Positions 9,478 to 17,342 of a stretch of 64,000 bases of DNA are shown piece after piece. The first letter of the stretch is position 1, and each line of letters opens with the position of its first letter. This DNA comes from AP-15 sp963814805 (GTDB lineage Bacteria > Pseudomonadota > Alphaproteobacteria > ATCC43930 > CGMCC-115725). The position numbers and the translations under genes are program-made. The stretch spans positions 393,804 to 457,803 of the forward strand of contig CAWFER010000023.1 of the NCBI GenBank assembly GCA_963814805.1, in the 5' to 3' direction. The notes beneath the pieces were generated by a model. That model had not been told where the DNA came from, did no database searches, and was given only the letters and a program-made list of their open reading frames with translations.

Positions 9478-10509
9478 TCATGGCCGGGCGCGGATGATCG
9501 CGGTGTCGCCCGCCCGTTCGAGCGCTGTGCCGAACGGCCGCGACAGGTCGGCCAAACGATCGAGGATCGCGCTCGCGCCCTCGCCCTTTGCTATCGAGGG
9601 CCGGCCGCGGGTGGCGAGGTCGCCGGCGCCGCCGAGGCCGCGGGGGTTGAGCTGCAGCGGGGTCAGGGTCATGCCCTCAAACCGGCCGCGCTCAAATTGG
9701 CACTCGGCGACGACGCTCTGCCACACCACTTCGTCGTAGTGTCCTTCGGCGGTTGCGGTCTGGAAGATCAGATTGCCGAGATCGTAGAAGATCGGCCGGC
9801 CGCGGTAGATCTCGATGCCGTGCAAGAGCGGCGCGCCGTGGCTCGCATAGAGCGAGGCCCCGGCATCGATGCAGCGACGCGCGAAATGGCGTTGCCATTG
9901 CGGGGTGCGCCGGCCGCCGGCTTCGAGAATGTGGTTGTGGTGATAGGCCAGCACGGTGTCGGCGTTTTCAGCCGCCTCGGTGATCGCCGCCAGAATGCGG
10001 GCGAGATCGTCCGCGTGCAGCATGCCGTCCAAACCGCGGCGCAGTTCGTTGACCCCGGCCCGGGCCGGGGTCGCGGCAGCGCCTGGGCGAATGGCGCCGC
10101 TCGCCGCCGCCGCCAGCGCCACCGTGCCGGCCACCGTCTTCCGATATGACGGCGCCGCCGCCGCGGCCAGATCGCCGCCCGCCCCGGCATGGGTAAAGCC
10201 CCGCGCGCCGAGCTCATCGACCATGCCGAGGATCCCGCCGCCGCCGAGATCCCAGACATGATTGTTCGCCGTCGCCAGCAGCGCGACCGACAGCTCCTTG
10301 AGGCAATCGAGCACGACCGAGTCGCCGGCGTGCAGGAACACGCCCTCGCGGGTCGGCGCCTCGGCCAGCGGGCTGCGGATCGCCGTTTCGAGATCGGTAA
10401 AGCACAGATCGGCCCCAGCGAGCATCGCCGCCAGCTCGGCCCGTCCCGACCAGGGAGCGGCGCGCAGATCGCTGCGGATCAGCGCTTGGCCCAGCACTGT
10501 CAATCGCAT
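9478..10509 (-). CDS. CapA-family protein (metallophosphatase-like)
   Basis: An intact 343-residue protein of the CapA/PgsA family, a calcineurin-like fold first described in poly-gamma-glutamate capsule synthesis. Motifs: ADLCFTDLETAI, LATANNHVWDLGGGGI (ANNHxxD), VLAYHHNHILEAGG, YASHGAPLLHGIEIY and FYDLGNLIFQT. There is no signal peptide or membrane anchor, and no capsule gene is nearby, so an unrelated cytoplasmic role is likely; many proteobacterial catabolic clusters contain such homologues. The start (MRLTVLG) was chosen because the family homology begins there; an upstream extension reads antisense to the HAD gene's end. Confidence 0.82.
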   Translation of the reverse strand: MRLTVLGQALIRSDLRAAPWSGRAELAAMLAGADLCFTDLETAIRSPLAEAPTREGVFLHAGDSVVLDCLKELSVALLATANNHVWDLGGGGILGMVDELGARGFTHAGAGGDLAAAAAPSYRKTVAGTVALAAAASGAIRPGAAATPARAGVNELRRGLDGMLHADDLARILAAITEAAENADTVLAYHHNHILEAGGRRTPQWQRHFARRCIDAGASLYASHGAPLLHGIEIYRGRPIFYDLGNLIFQTATAEGHYDEVVWQSVVAECQFERGRFEGMTLTPLQLNPRGLGGAGDLATRGRPSIAKGEGASAILDRLADLSRPFGTALERAGDTAIIRARP

Positions 10510-10549
10510 GGCGAAGGGTCCACCAAGCGGCCGTGCCGCAGCCGGTCGG

Positions 10550-11279
10550 TCACAGCAGCAGTTCGGGCAAGGCGCGGATAATCCGGTCGGGCCGGACCGG
10601 GCAGTCGGGCGGCAGCCCCGCGCCGTAGCCGTCGTGCCAGATCGCATGGATGCCGAGCCGCTGCGGCGCCGCGATTTCCCATTCGAGATTGTCGCCGACC
10701 ATCCAGGTTTCGCCGGGTCCGACGCCGAGCGCACTCATCGCATGGGTGTAGGCGCGCTCCTCGGGCTTGCCGAAGCCGTGCTCGCCCTCGATCTGGACAT
10801 GGTCGAAACGATCGGCGAGGGCGAAGCGGATCACCTTCGCGCGCTGCGGCTCGGCGGCGCCGTTGGTGATCAGCGCCAGGCGCACGCCCTGTCGCTTGAG
10901 TTGGCGCAGGGTCTCGTGAGCGTCGGGAAAGAGCCGCAATTCAGCATCATGCAAGGCGTTGTACTGGTCGGCGATCAGGTCGCACAGAAGCTGGTCGGGG
11001 ACCTTGTGGCCCAAGCCCGCCAATCCGGCGAACGCATCGGCGACGATACGGCGGCGCGCTTCGCCGATGCGGTGACGCCAGTGCTTGTGCCGCGCCGGGT
11101 CGGCCCACAATTCGCTTGAGCTGCTGCTGGATCGCGGCGGTCACCGCGCTCGGGGATAGCGGCGCTAGACGGTCGGCGAAAGAGCCGATCACCCGCCGCC
11201 ATTGGGATTCGGCTGGTCCGAACGCCACGAGCAAGGTGTCGTCGAGATCGAACAGGATGGCGCGCGGCAGCTTGGCCAT
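10550..11279 (-). CDS. HAD-superfamily hydrolase
   Basis: Haloacid dehalogenase-type phosphatase. It begins MAKLPRAILFDLDDTLLVAF, giving motif I DLDDT with the nucleophilic Asp; motif II is ALITNGA, motif III lies near GKPEERAY, and motif IV is MVGDNLEWEI. The frame breaks near 11105-11115 inside the cap region, and the two parts together give the usual length of about 240 residues. It sits seven bases before the lactonase-like gene on the same strand. Small phosphorylated metabolites are the usual substrates; none can be named here. Confidence 0.87.
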
Positions 11280-11285
11280 TCGATG

Positions 11286-12050
11286 TCAGACGATCGCCGC
11301 CGGGGCCTGCGGCACATTCTTCCAGAATAGGGCGTCATGGCCAAAAAAGATGCGCGCGCCGGCGGCTTCGAGATGCGCGAGCTTGTCGAGCGAGGCCAGC
11401 ATTGCCGCGCGGTCATGCATGTTCCGCGGCAGCCGCCGCTCGCGCAGGGTTTGGCAGAAGTAGCAGGCATCGGCTGCGAGCACGATGTCGCCGTTGTCGA
11501 GCCGCAGCCGCAGCGACTGGTGCCCAGGCGTGTGGCCGTAGGTTGGCAAGCACACCACCCTGCCGTCGCCGAACACATCGTGCTCGCCGTCGACAAGGCG
11601 CAGTTTGTGGCCGAGGTCGAAGTCGCGCGGGTTGAAGCCGCGCTTGGCTGCCGTGTCGGGGTCCATGCCGGCCTCCCATTCGCGCCGCTGCACCAGCATC
11701 GTCGCGTTCGGGATCAGCGCATTGCCGCCGACATGGTCGAAATGGAAATGCGAATTGATAACGAGGTCGATCCTGCTCGGATCGCGGTCGATCGCCTCGA
11801 GCCGGGCGCTGATCTCCTCACCCGGGCGATAGTTGAAGGAAAACAGCTCGCTGACCCGCGGACCGATCCGGCCGGCCGGATCGTGCTGGCAATCGGGATG
11901 CATCCCGGTGTCGAACAGCACGCGGCCCCTCGGGTGCTCGATCAGATAGGCCGGGATCGGCAGCTCGACCCGGCCGGCGCCGCCTTCCATAAGCTGGCCC
12001 CGCTCGCCCTCGAGCCAGCCGCAGGTAAAGGCGAACAGCTTTAAGGTCAT
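11286..12050 (-). CDS. Metallo-beta-lactamase-fold hydrolase, N-acyl homoserine lactonase-like
   Basis: An intact 254-residue protein. The dinuclear zinc site reads H101-F-H103-F-D105-H106, with further ligands in GHTPGHQS and FFGHDALFW. Overall order and length resemble the AiiA/AttM group of N-acyl homoserine lactonases, and VLFDTGMHPD near residue 45 is typical of that group. These enzymes open lactone rings, including quorum signals. Its position among catabolic genes leaves open another lactone substrate. The start MTLKLFAFTC was chosen because homology begins there; a further upstream start would overlap the cupin gene. Confidence 0.85.
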   Translation of the reverse strand: MTLKLFAFTCGWLEGERGQLMEGGAGRVELPIPAYLIEHPRGRVLFDTGMHPDCQHDPAGRIGPRVSELFSFNYRPGEEISARLEAIDRDPSRIDLVINSHFHFDHVGGNALIPNATMLVQRREWEAGMDPDTAAKRGFNPRDFDLGHKLRLVDGEHDVFGDGRVVCLPTYGHTPGHQSLRLRLDNGDIVLAADACYFCQTLRERRLPRNMHDRAAMLASLDKLAHLEAAGARIFFGHDALFWKNVPQAPAAIV

Positions 12051-12060
12051 CGCGGCCTTC

Positions 12061-12648
12061 TCAGCCGGCGCGCCAAGCGCGGTTCGCACCCTCGAACAGG
12101 CGCATGTTCTTGTCCCGGTCGTAGGGGCGCTCGGTCAGGGTCTCAGGGTCCCACTCGCTGCGGCTCGCGCCATAGAAATCGCCGCCATAGACGTGGATCG
12201 CGCCGCTGAGGCGCGGCAACGGGTTGGTGACGGTGTGGATGATATCGCGGCCGAGCGGCTCGGCATCGCGCGGACCGAGGGACTTGGCCCCGGCGGCTTC
12301 GATTTCGCCGTGCCCGGCCCAGCCCTGATCGCCCGGGGTTCGCTCGCCGGCCGGCAGCCGGCGCCAGAAGATGTTGTCCTCACGGCCAGTATAGATGCCG
12401 ATCACCGCCCACATCCGGTGATCGTGCGGCATGATCGTCATCCGCGGCCCCCAGACGACGTTGAGAATCGTCAGATTGTCCGAGCGATAGAGCGGATCGA
12501 CCCCGGCGCGCACCGGTTCGCCGAGCCCGGCGAGGACCGCAGCCGGATCGGCAACGGTGCGGGCCAGCACCTCGCGCACGGCTTTGTGGCTCGGGTCGGC
12601 GCCGACCGCGTCGCGGCAGTCGCTGATGAACCGGTCGAGGTCGAACAT
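12061..12648 (-). CDS. Cupin protein, cysteine-dioxygenase-like
   Basis: An intact 195-residue single-domain cupin. The first cupin motif is seen as MTIMPHDHRMWAVIGIY, with two metal histidines, and the second near RDIIHTVTNP. The helical N-terminus before the barrel resembles the cysteine dioxygenase-type metal-dependent proteins. It starts 15 bases after the stop of the oxygenase gene upstream and ends 10 bases before the lactonase gene, so the three are probably co-transcribed. A mononuclear iron oxygenase is likely; the substrate is not evident. Confidence 0.75.
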   Translation of the reverse strand: MFDLDRFISDCRDAVGADPSHKAVREVLARTVADPAAVLAGLGEPVRAGVDPLYRSDNLTILNVVWGPRMTIMPHDHRMWAVIGIYTGREDNIFWRRLPAGERTPGDQGWAGHGEIEAAGAKSLGPRDAEPLGRDIIHTVTNPLPRLSGAIHVYGGDFYGASRSEWDPETLTERPYDRDKNMRLFEGANRAWRAG

Positions 12649-12662
12649 TGGCGCTCCTTCTT

Positions 12663-13724
12663 CTATTCGGCGGCCTCGGCCGCGGCTGCGGAGCGATGGC
12701 CTTTCTGGTGAAAATAGTTGGCCCGGTAGAATTCGAGCACCAGGTCGCGATAGACCGCTGGCGGATAGTGCTGTCGGATTGCCGGGACCGACGCAGCTGG
12801 GCAGGCAGTCGATGACCCGATCCGGGTTCGGGCTGTGGAAATAGGCGATCGAATAGCGGTCGGTCCCCGAATCGTTCAGGACACCATGCGGCGTCGACAG
12901 AAAGCGGTCGTTCGACCAGCGCCGCATGATGTTGCCGAGATTGATCAGAAAGGTGCCGGGGATCAGCGGCGGGGCAAACCATTCGCCGCCCGCGGGTCCA
13001 TTTGGCGGCAGGCGCACCGCCAGCCCCGGCACCTCGGTGCGGGCGAGGGCGGTCATAAAGCTGTTGTCGGTATGCGGGCCCTGGCCGAACAGGTTGTCCT
13101 CGACCGCTGTCCTGCGGCGGGTAGTGCAGAAAGCGCGCGGTGGCGTGCGCCTCGTCGGCGAAATAGGGCGCGAAGAAATCCGCCGGCATGCCGAGCGCCA
13201 CGGCGAAGGGCGGCAGCATCCGGTCGCACATCGCCCCGAGTGCCGTGAAATAGGCCATCATGTCGGCGCGGATCTCGGGCAGCGCCGCCGGCCACTGGTT
13301 GCGCCCGCGCAAGCGGTTTGCCGGCGATCACATCGGGGTGGTCGGCGGCGCGGTCGTGGCTGATGAAAAAGCTCTCGTTCTGGTTCGGCCGGGTCGCCTT
13401 GTGCACGGTCGAGGCGCCCTGCACCGAGGCGTTCATCGGCAGGTAGCCGATGTTGTTGTCGTTGAGCCGCAGCGCCAGCTTTTGCGCCAAAGGCAGGGCG
13501 TGGAACCGGCGCGAGGCGGCAAAGGCGCGCTCGATCAACTCGTCCCCCACGCCGTGGTTCAGGGCGTAGAAAAACCCGACCGTTTCGCAGGCCTGCGCGA
13601 TTTCGGCGGCGACCCGCTCGAGCGCGCCCGGCTCGCCGGCGAAATAGGGGCCGAAATCGATGACCGGGATGGTCCCGGCGACCGCTTCGAGATCCGCCAC
13701 CCCATGTTCCTTGAACAGATGCAT
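12663..13724 (-). CDS. Isopenicillin N synthase-family Fe(II)/2-oxoglutarate-type oxygenase
   Basis: The ATG at 13722-13724 gives MHLFKEHGVADL, and the N-terminal family segment IPVIDFGPYFAGE follows. The iron triad can be traced across frames: HTD just before NSFMTALARTEVPG, and the distal His in STPHGVLNDSG followed by RYSIAYF (RxS co-substrate motif). Three frame breaks (near 13318, 13110 and 12790) split an otherwise normal protein of about 350 residues ending in FHQKGHRS and an alanine-rich tail. The family includes plant-type hydroxylases and ethylene-forming enzymes; substrate unknown. Confidence 0.85.
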
Positions 13725-13977
13725 CCCGATCCTCCGCAGGCGCCGGTCCCGATTATAGCCAGCGCCCGGCCCCGGCTGCCAGCCGCATCGCCGGCGGCGC
13801 CCGGTGGCGGCGCTCATGAACCGAGGCGAACCGGCGGAACAGCTCGGAAACATGCGGCACGCTGCTGATTGCCCGGTGCGGCGTCGCGCCCTCGCAAGCT
13901 GCGGGATGGCGCGATCGGGGCCGCCCGCCCAGCTATTTGCGATGCGAAATCGATCGGCTTTTAATGGGACAAAAGCC

Positions 13978-14169
13978 ATGAACGGGGAAAGCGACAACGA
14001 CGCCGGCGCGATGCATTGCAGCCTGGCGCAGCTGGTTTCCGATCCGCTGATCGGCCTCGTCATGACGAGCGATGGCGTTGACCGACACAGCATCGAGCTG
14101 TTGTTCGAACGGCTCGCGCGCAAACGCCGCTGCGCGCACGGCGATGCCGATCGGGGGCGCGCGGCATGA
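13978..14169 (+). CDS. Small hypothetical protein (63 aa)
   Basis: The ATG at 13978 opens MNGESDNDAGAMHCSLAQLV, followed by SDPLIGLVMTSDGVDRHSIE and a basic tail. This compact helical pattern is familiar from short uncharacterised proteins in alphaproteobacteria. It is the only plus-strand coding signal between the oxygenase gene and tRNA-Arg. No domain, signal peptide or membrane segment is visible. Confidence 0.5.
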   Translation: MNGESDNDAGAMHCSLAQLVSDPLIGLVMTSDGVDRHSIELLFERLARKRRCAHGDADRGRAA

Positions 14170-14218
14170 GCGCCGACCTCGACGGCCGTCCGTGCGGCGA
14201 CCCCGAGGTTCGGCCAGG

Positions 14219-14295
14219 TGGCGACCCCGGCAGGATTCGAACCTGCGACCACTCGCTTAGAAGGCGAGTGCTCTATCCAGCTGAGCTACGGGGTC
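14219..14295 (-). tRNA. trnR: tRNA-Arg (TCT)
   Basis: A complete 77-base cloverleaf on the minus strand: acceptor GACCCCG pairs with CGGGGTC, the D-arm is GCTCAGCTGGATAGAGC, the anticodon loop is CTTCTAA with anticodon TCT, the T-arm is GGTTCGAATCC, and CCA is encoded. Confidence 0.97.
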
Positions 14296-14328
14296 CGCGA
14301 ATGCGGGCGAAGTCGCGCGGGGGCCGGG

Positions 14329-14628
14329 TCAGCTGCGGACCCGATCATAGCGGAAATTGTCGGCATAGCTCTTCGGCTTTTCGCTAATCGCGTGCGGTTC
14401 GATGACCGTATAGGCGAGCCCCTGCTTGTCGGCAAAGGCGCGCGCTTCCTCGATCGTCTCGAAGCGCAGCCGCACCTCGTTCAAGGTGTCGGCCGCACTG
14501 GTCCAGCCCATCAGCGGGTCCGGCGTGCGGCCGCTCGTCGGCTCGTATTCGAGAACCCATTTGCGGGTCTGTCGGCGTCCCGACTGCATCGCCGTCTTGG
14601 CCGGCCTGAAGATGCGCGCCTGCGCCAT
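14329..14628 (-). CDS. ETC complex I subunit, NDUFS4-like accessory protein
   Basis: A 99-residue homologue of the mitochondrial complex I accessory subunit NDUFS4. It starts MAQARIFRPAKTAMQSG and shows the family run of RKWVLEYEP, then PDPLMGWTSAADT, then RLRFETIEEARAFAD, and a C-terminal KPKSYADNFRYDR. The protein sits at the matrix-arm interface of NADH dehydrogenase. In bacteria this subunit is essentially restricted to alphaproteobacteria, so the gene is the best single taxonomic marker of the left block. It is commonly unlinked to the nuo operon, as here, between two tRNA genes. Confidence 0.93.
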   Translation of the reverse strand: MAQARIFRPAKTAMQSGRRQTRKWVLEYEPTSGRTPDPLMGWTSAADTLNEVRLRFETIEEARAFADKQGLAYTVIEPHAISEKPKSYADNFRYDRVRS

Positions 14629-14679
14629 GCCTAATTTGCTCCCCGCCGTTCCAAGCTCGTGATCCGCCTCGGACAGTCA

Positions 14680-14757
<78 letters not shown>

Positions 14758-14859
14758 GGCCCGAGGCCGCGCGGGTTTTAGGCGATCGGGCGCCAACCCG
14801 CAAGCCGGGAACGCCGCGCCTTGGCGATGTGACGCCGCCTGCGGTCGCCAGCCGGCTGC

Positions 14860-15408
14860 TCAGGCGGCTTGCGCCTGCCGAGCGCCGACGGCGACGGGCC
14901 GCTGCGACGGGCGGTCCGCATTCGCGTCCTTCATGTCCATCAGCTCGCGCAGCATGTCGCGGCCGCGCGACAGGCGCGACCGCACCGTGCCGATCGGAAT
15001 GCCGAGGATGGTGGCGACCTCTTCGTAGCGCATGCCCTCGAGCCCGACCAGCAGAATAACCTGGCGCTGCTCTTCCGGCAGGCTGGCGATCGCCCGTTCG
15101 AGATCCCGCAATTGCAGCGAGGCGCCGGCGTTCGAGGCGACGGTCAATACCGGGGTCACGTCTTCGACCGGGACGACGACGCCTTCGCGCACCGCGCGGC
15201 GCACGTCGTTGACGTGCTGATTATGAAGAATGGTGAAAAGCCACGCCCGCAGATCGGTCCCCGGCTGCCATAGATGCTGCTTGGCGATGGCCCGCACGAG
15301 GCAGCTCTGAACCAGGTCGTCGGCGCGCGAGGCGTCTCGGGTCAACGCTCGCGCATAGCGCCGCAGGCGCGGGATCTCGTTTTCCAGGAGCCGTGCGAAC
15401 TCGCTCAT
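14860..15408 (-). CDS. ECF-type RNA polymerase sigma factor
   Basis: An intact 182-residue sigma-70 family factor of the extracytoplasmic function type. Region 2 is visible as YARALTRDASRADDLVQSC, then RAWLFTILHNQHVNDVRR (core binding and -10 recognition). Region 4 is LPEEQRQVILLVGLEGMRYE, then GIPIGTVRSRLSRGR (helix-turn-helix for the -35 element). No anti-sigma gene is adjacent, and the next gene upstream is the divergent tRNA-Lys. The alanine-rich tail of about 20 residues is unremarkable. Likely a stress-response regulator in the alphaproteobacterial block. Confidence 0.92.
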   Translation of the reverse strand: MSEFARLLENEIPRLRRYARALTRDASRADDLVQSCLVRAIAKQHLWQPGTDLRAWLFTILHNQHVNDVRRAVREGVVVPVEDVTPVLTVASNAGASLQLRDLERAIASLPEEQRQVILLVGLEGMRYEEVATILGIPIGTVRSRLSRGRDMLRELMDMKDANADRPSQRPVAVGARQAQAA

Positions 15409-15654
15409 CTATTCACCCTTTTCCGATGCCGACCCAGACAGGACAGGGTCGTTGGATGAGCGCTCTTTTAACGGGCGGCTGTAACCCCTTGATGTACCGT
15501 TGACGATGAATGGTAAAGATTTGCGCCGGTTACGTAAGCGGATACCTGAGATCGCCACAAAGTGACACAATCGGGCGAAGATCCGCCGCGCCGGCATGGC
15601 TGCGCCGATTGTTGACCGGGTTTGGGGCCGCCATTATGGTGCAGCCGCCGCAGC
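15409..15654. promoter_or_regulatory. Divergent spacer between sigma-factor gene and tRNA-Lys
   Basis: About 246 bases, more AT-rich than the neighbouring genes, containing the promoters of the minus-strand sigma factor and of tRNA-Lys. A purine-rich AAAAGGGTG ribosome site lies just before the sigma-factor ATG. I see no clear ECF autoregulatory -35 element and no gene. Confidence 0.45.
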
Positions 15655-15730
15655 GAGCCCGTAGCTCAGCCGGTAGAGCAACTGACTTTTAATCAGTAGG
15701 TCTCGGGTTCGAATCCCGACGGGCTCACCA
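15655..15730 (+). tRNA. trnK: tRNA-Lys (TTT)
   Basis: A complete 76-base cloverleaf: acceptor GAGCCCG with CGGGCTC, D-arm GCTCAGCCGGTAGAGC, anticodon TTT within CTTTTAA, T-arm GGTTCGAATCC and encoded CCA. It is the last feature that clearly belongs to the alphaproteobacterial block; a junction follows within about 50 bases. Confidence 0.97.
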
Positions 15731-15775
15731 ACGTTGTCAGCAGCTTGCACCCTGTGCTCCAGCCGCCGGCGCGAT

Positions 15776-16063
15776 GCGTATCGCTGAGCCAGGGCGAGTA
15801 CCGAGTGGTCCCGTGAAGCCATCGGCGTTTCATCGGTCTGTATGGGTAATCGGCGCAGCTTGGACAGGTATTCGCTTACCTTGGACAGGGTGATAACCCC
15901 ACGTCGCAGAGCGACTGTCAGCGCGTTGACCACCTCCGCGTGCCAAAGGACCGGGACAAGCGTGGACCGCCCATTTAGTCCGACCAGAACGGCGGTTGCT
16001 TGTCTGATTTCCGCAGCGTCGGCGCGCTCGAATATCCACGCAAGTGCAACCGAGGCATCCCAG
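15776..16063 (-). pseudogene. PIN-domain (VapC-like) gene fragment, both ends missing
   Basis: The minus strand reads DASVALAWIFERADAAEIRQ, then LVPVLWHAEVVNALTVALRR, then LPIQTDETPMAS and HSVLALAQRY. This is the body of a VapC-type PIN ribonuclease: the first acidic residue in DASVALAW, the Glu-type helix WHAEVVNAL, and the start of the third motif. The N-terminal residues including the start codon are missing, because upstream the frame runs into an amidohydrolase fragment. The C-terminal YDAAYL-type region is also missing, because the reading enters the tRNA-Lys flank. No antitoxin is present. This small fragment sits exactly between the two genomic blocks. Confidence 0.65.
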
Positions 16064-16349
16064 CGTCGAGCGCGCGGATCGACGGGTACCAGAACTCCTC
16101 CAGCGACTCCCACAGCGGCAGGTGGTCACACAGGCCCTTGCCCACGGCGGTGTGGTAGTGCAGGTCGATCAGGCCGGGCAGGACGATCATCCCGGCCGCG
16201 TCGATGACCTCCGCCCCCGTGGTGTCCCCGGTATAGGACCCCGGCCCGACCGCGGTGATGCGGTCGCCGTCGATGACGACGTGCCCGCCGAAGTGGACCG
16301 ACCGGGCGTCGTCCATCGTCACCACGGTGCCGTTGCTGATCAGGATCAT
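16064..16349 (-). pseudogene. 5' fragment of metal-dependent amidohydrolase
   Basis: The ATG at 16347-16349 directly abuts the stop of the LLM gene (TAA then ATG). About 95 codons are present: MILISNGTVVTMDDARSVHF, DGDRITAVGPGSY, AAGMIVLPGLIDLHYHTAVG (metal-binding HxH), then EFWYPSIRALDA. It is nearly identical to the start of the amidohydrolase at 21.6 kb. Homology stops abruptly after ALDA and a different gene, the PIN fragment, follows. The break marks the left edge of the actinobacterial block. The full enzyme would be of the cytosine deaminase/TrzN-type hydrolase group. Confidence 0.85.
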
Positions 16350-17338
16350 TTACTGGTCGCTCCTCGCGCAGTCGATGAACGCGGCGGTGGTCTTCATCCG
16401 GGTCGGACCGAGCGGGAACACGGTCATGCTGTCGATGCCGAGCGCGGCGATCTCGCGGATGTGCCCGGTCGCCTCCGCCGACCCGCCGGCCAGCGCCATC
16501 CGGTGGACGAACTCGGCCGGCAGCAGTCCGGCCGCCTTGGCGGCTTCCTGGAACTCGCCGCCGGCGTAGCTGCGGCGCACTTCGTCGACCAGTGACGCCG
16601 GCAGGCCGGCGATCTCGCAGTAGACCGGCGAGGTCTGCGGGAACCACGCGGCGATCGTCTTGGCGGCGGCGAAGGCGGCCGCCTCGTCGTCATCGTCGAT
16701 CCCGCCGTAGGCGAATACCGTCACCTCAGGCCGCGCGGGCCGGCCTGAGCGGCACCGCGGTCGATGTGCTCAAGGGCGTACCTGATGCCGTCCGGGTGCA
16801 GGCCCGCGAGCAGGATGACGCCGTCGGCGACCCGCCCGGCCAGCTCCAGCGTCCTGGGACCGGTGGCCGAGACCCACACCGGGATCTCGGCCGGCAGCGG
16901 CGCGAACCGGTAGTGCGCGTTGTCGAACGCGAACCCGTCCGCCTTCATGGTCACGTGCTCGCCCGCCCACAGCTGCCTGATCGCCGCGATGGACGCCTCC
17001 AGGCCGGCCAGCCTGGCCGGCTTGTGCCCGATCGCCAGCAGCGGCCGGTCGCCGGCGCCGATGCCCAGGGTGAACCGCCCGCCGGAGATCTCCGCGATCG
17101 TGGCGGCCGCGGCCGCGGTGACCCCTGGGTGCCGGGTGACCGGGTTGGTCACCGCGGTGCCCAGCTTCAAGGTGGTCGTGACCCGCGCCGCGAGGGTCAG
17201 GTAGGACCAGCAGTTGCGGGTGTGGAGGGATGAGTCGGTCAGCCACAGGGTGTCGTAGCCCAGCCGCTCGATCTCGGCGACGTTCGCCTCGAACACCTCC
17301 GGGGGGTCAACGCCCTGCAGGCAGATCGATGTGCGCAA
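16350..17338 (-). CDS. LLM-class (luciferase-like) F420/flavin-dependent oxidoreductase
   Basis: TIM-barrel oxidoreductase of the bacterial luciferase superfamily. The start is a TTG at 17338, chosen because AAGGAG lies upstream, the amidase stop is only five bases away and the family start pattern (RTSICLQG) begins there. Landmarks: VFEANVAEIERLGYDTLWLT, LGTAVTNPVTRHP, GRFTLGIGAGDRPL, PVWVSATGPRTLELAGRVAD and the C-terminal DSMTVFPLGP. One frame break near 16730. Such enzymes oxidise or open heterocycles with reduced FMN or F420; F420 is common in actinobacteria. It lies between amidase and amidohydrolase genes in one unit. Confidence 0.85.
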
Positions 17339-17342
17339 CGGG

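Noticed and set aside
15510..15692. A 60-codon plus-strand frame before tRNA-Lys
   Set aside because: It runs into the tRNA gene and has no domain or ribosome site.
15655..16349. Integrative element inserted in tRNA-Lys
   Set aside because: No integrase, no direct repeat of the tRNA 3' end seen near 62.9 kb, and two genes are cut at the boundary, which fits a chimera better.
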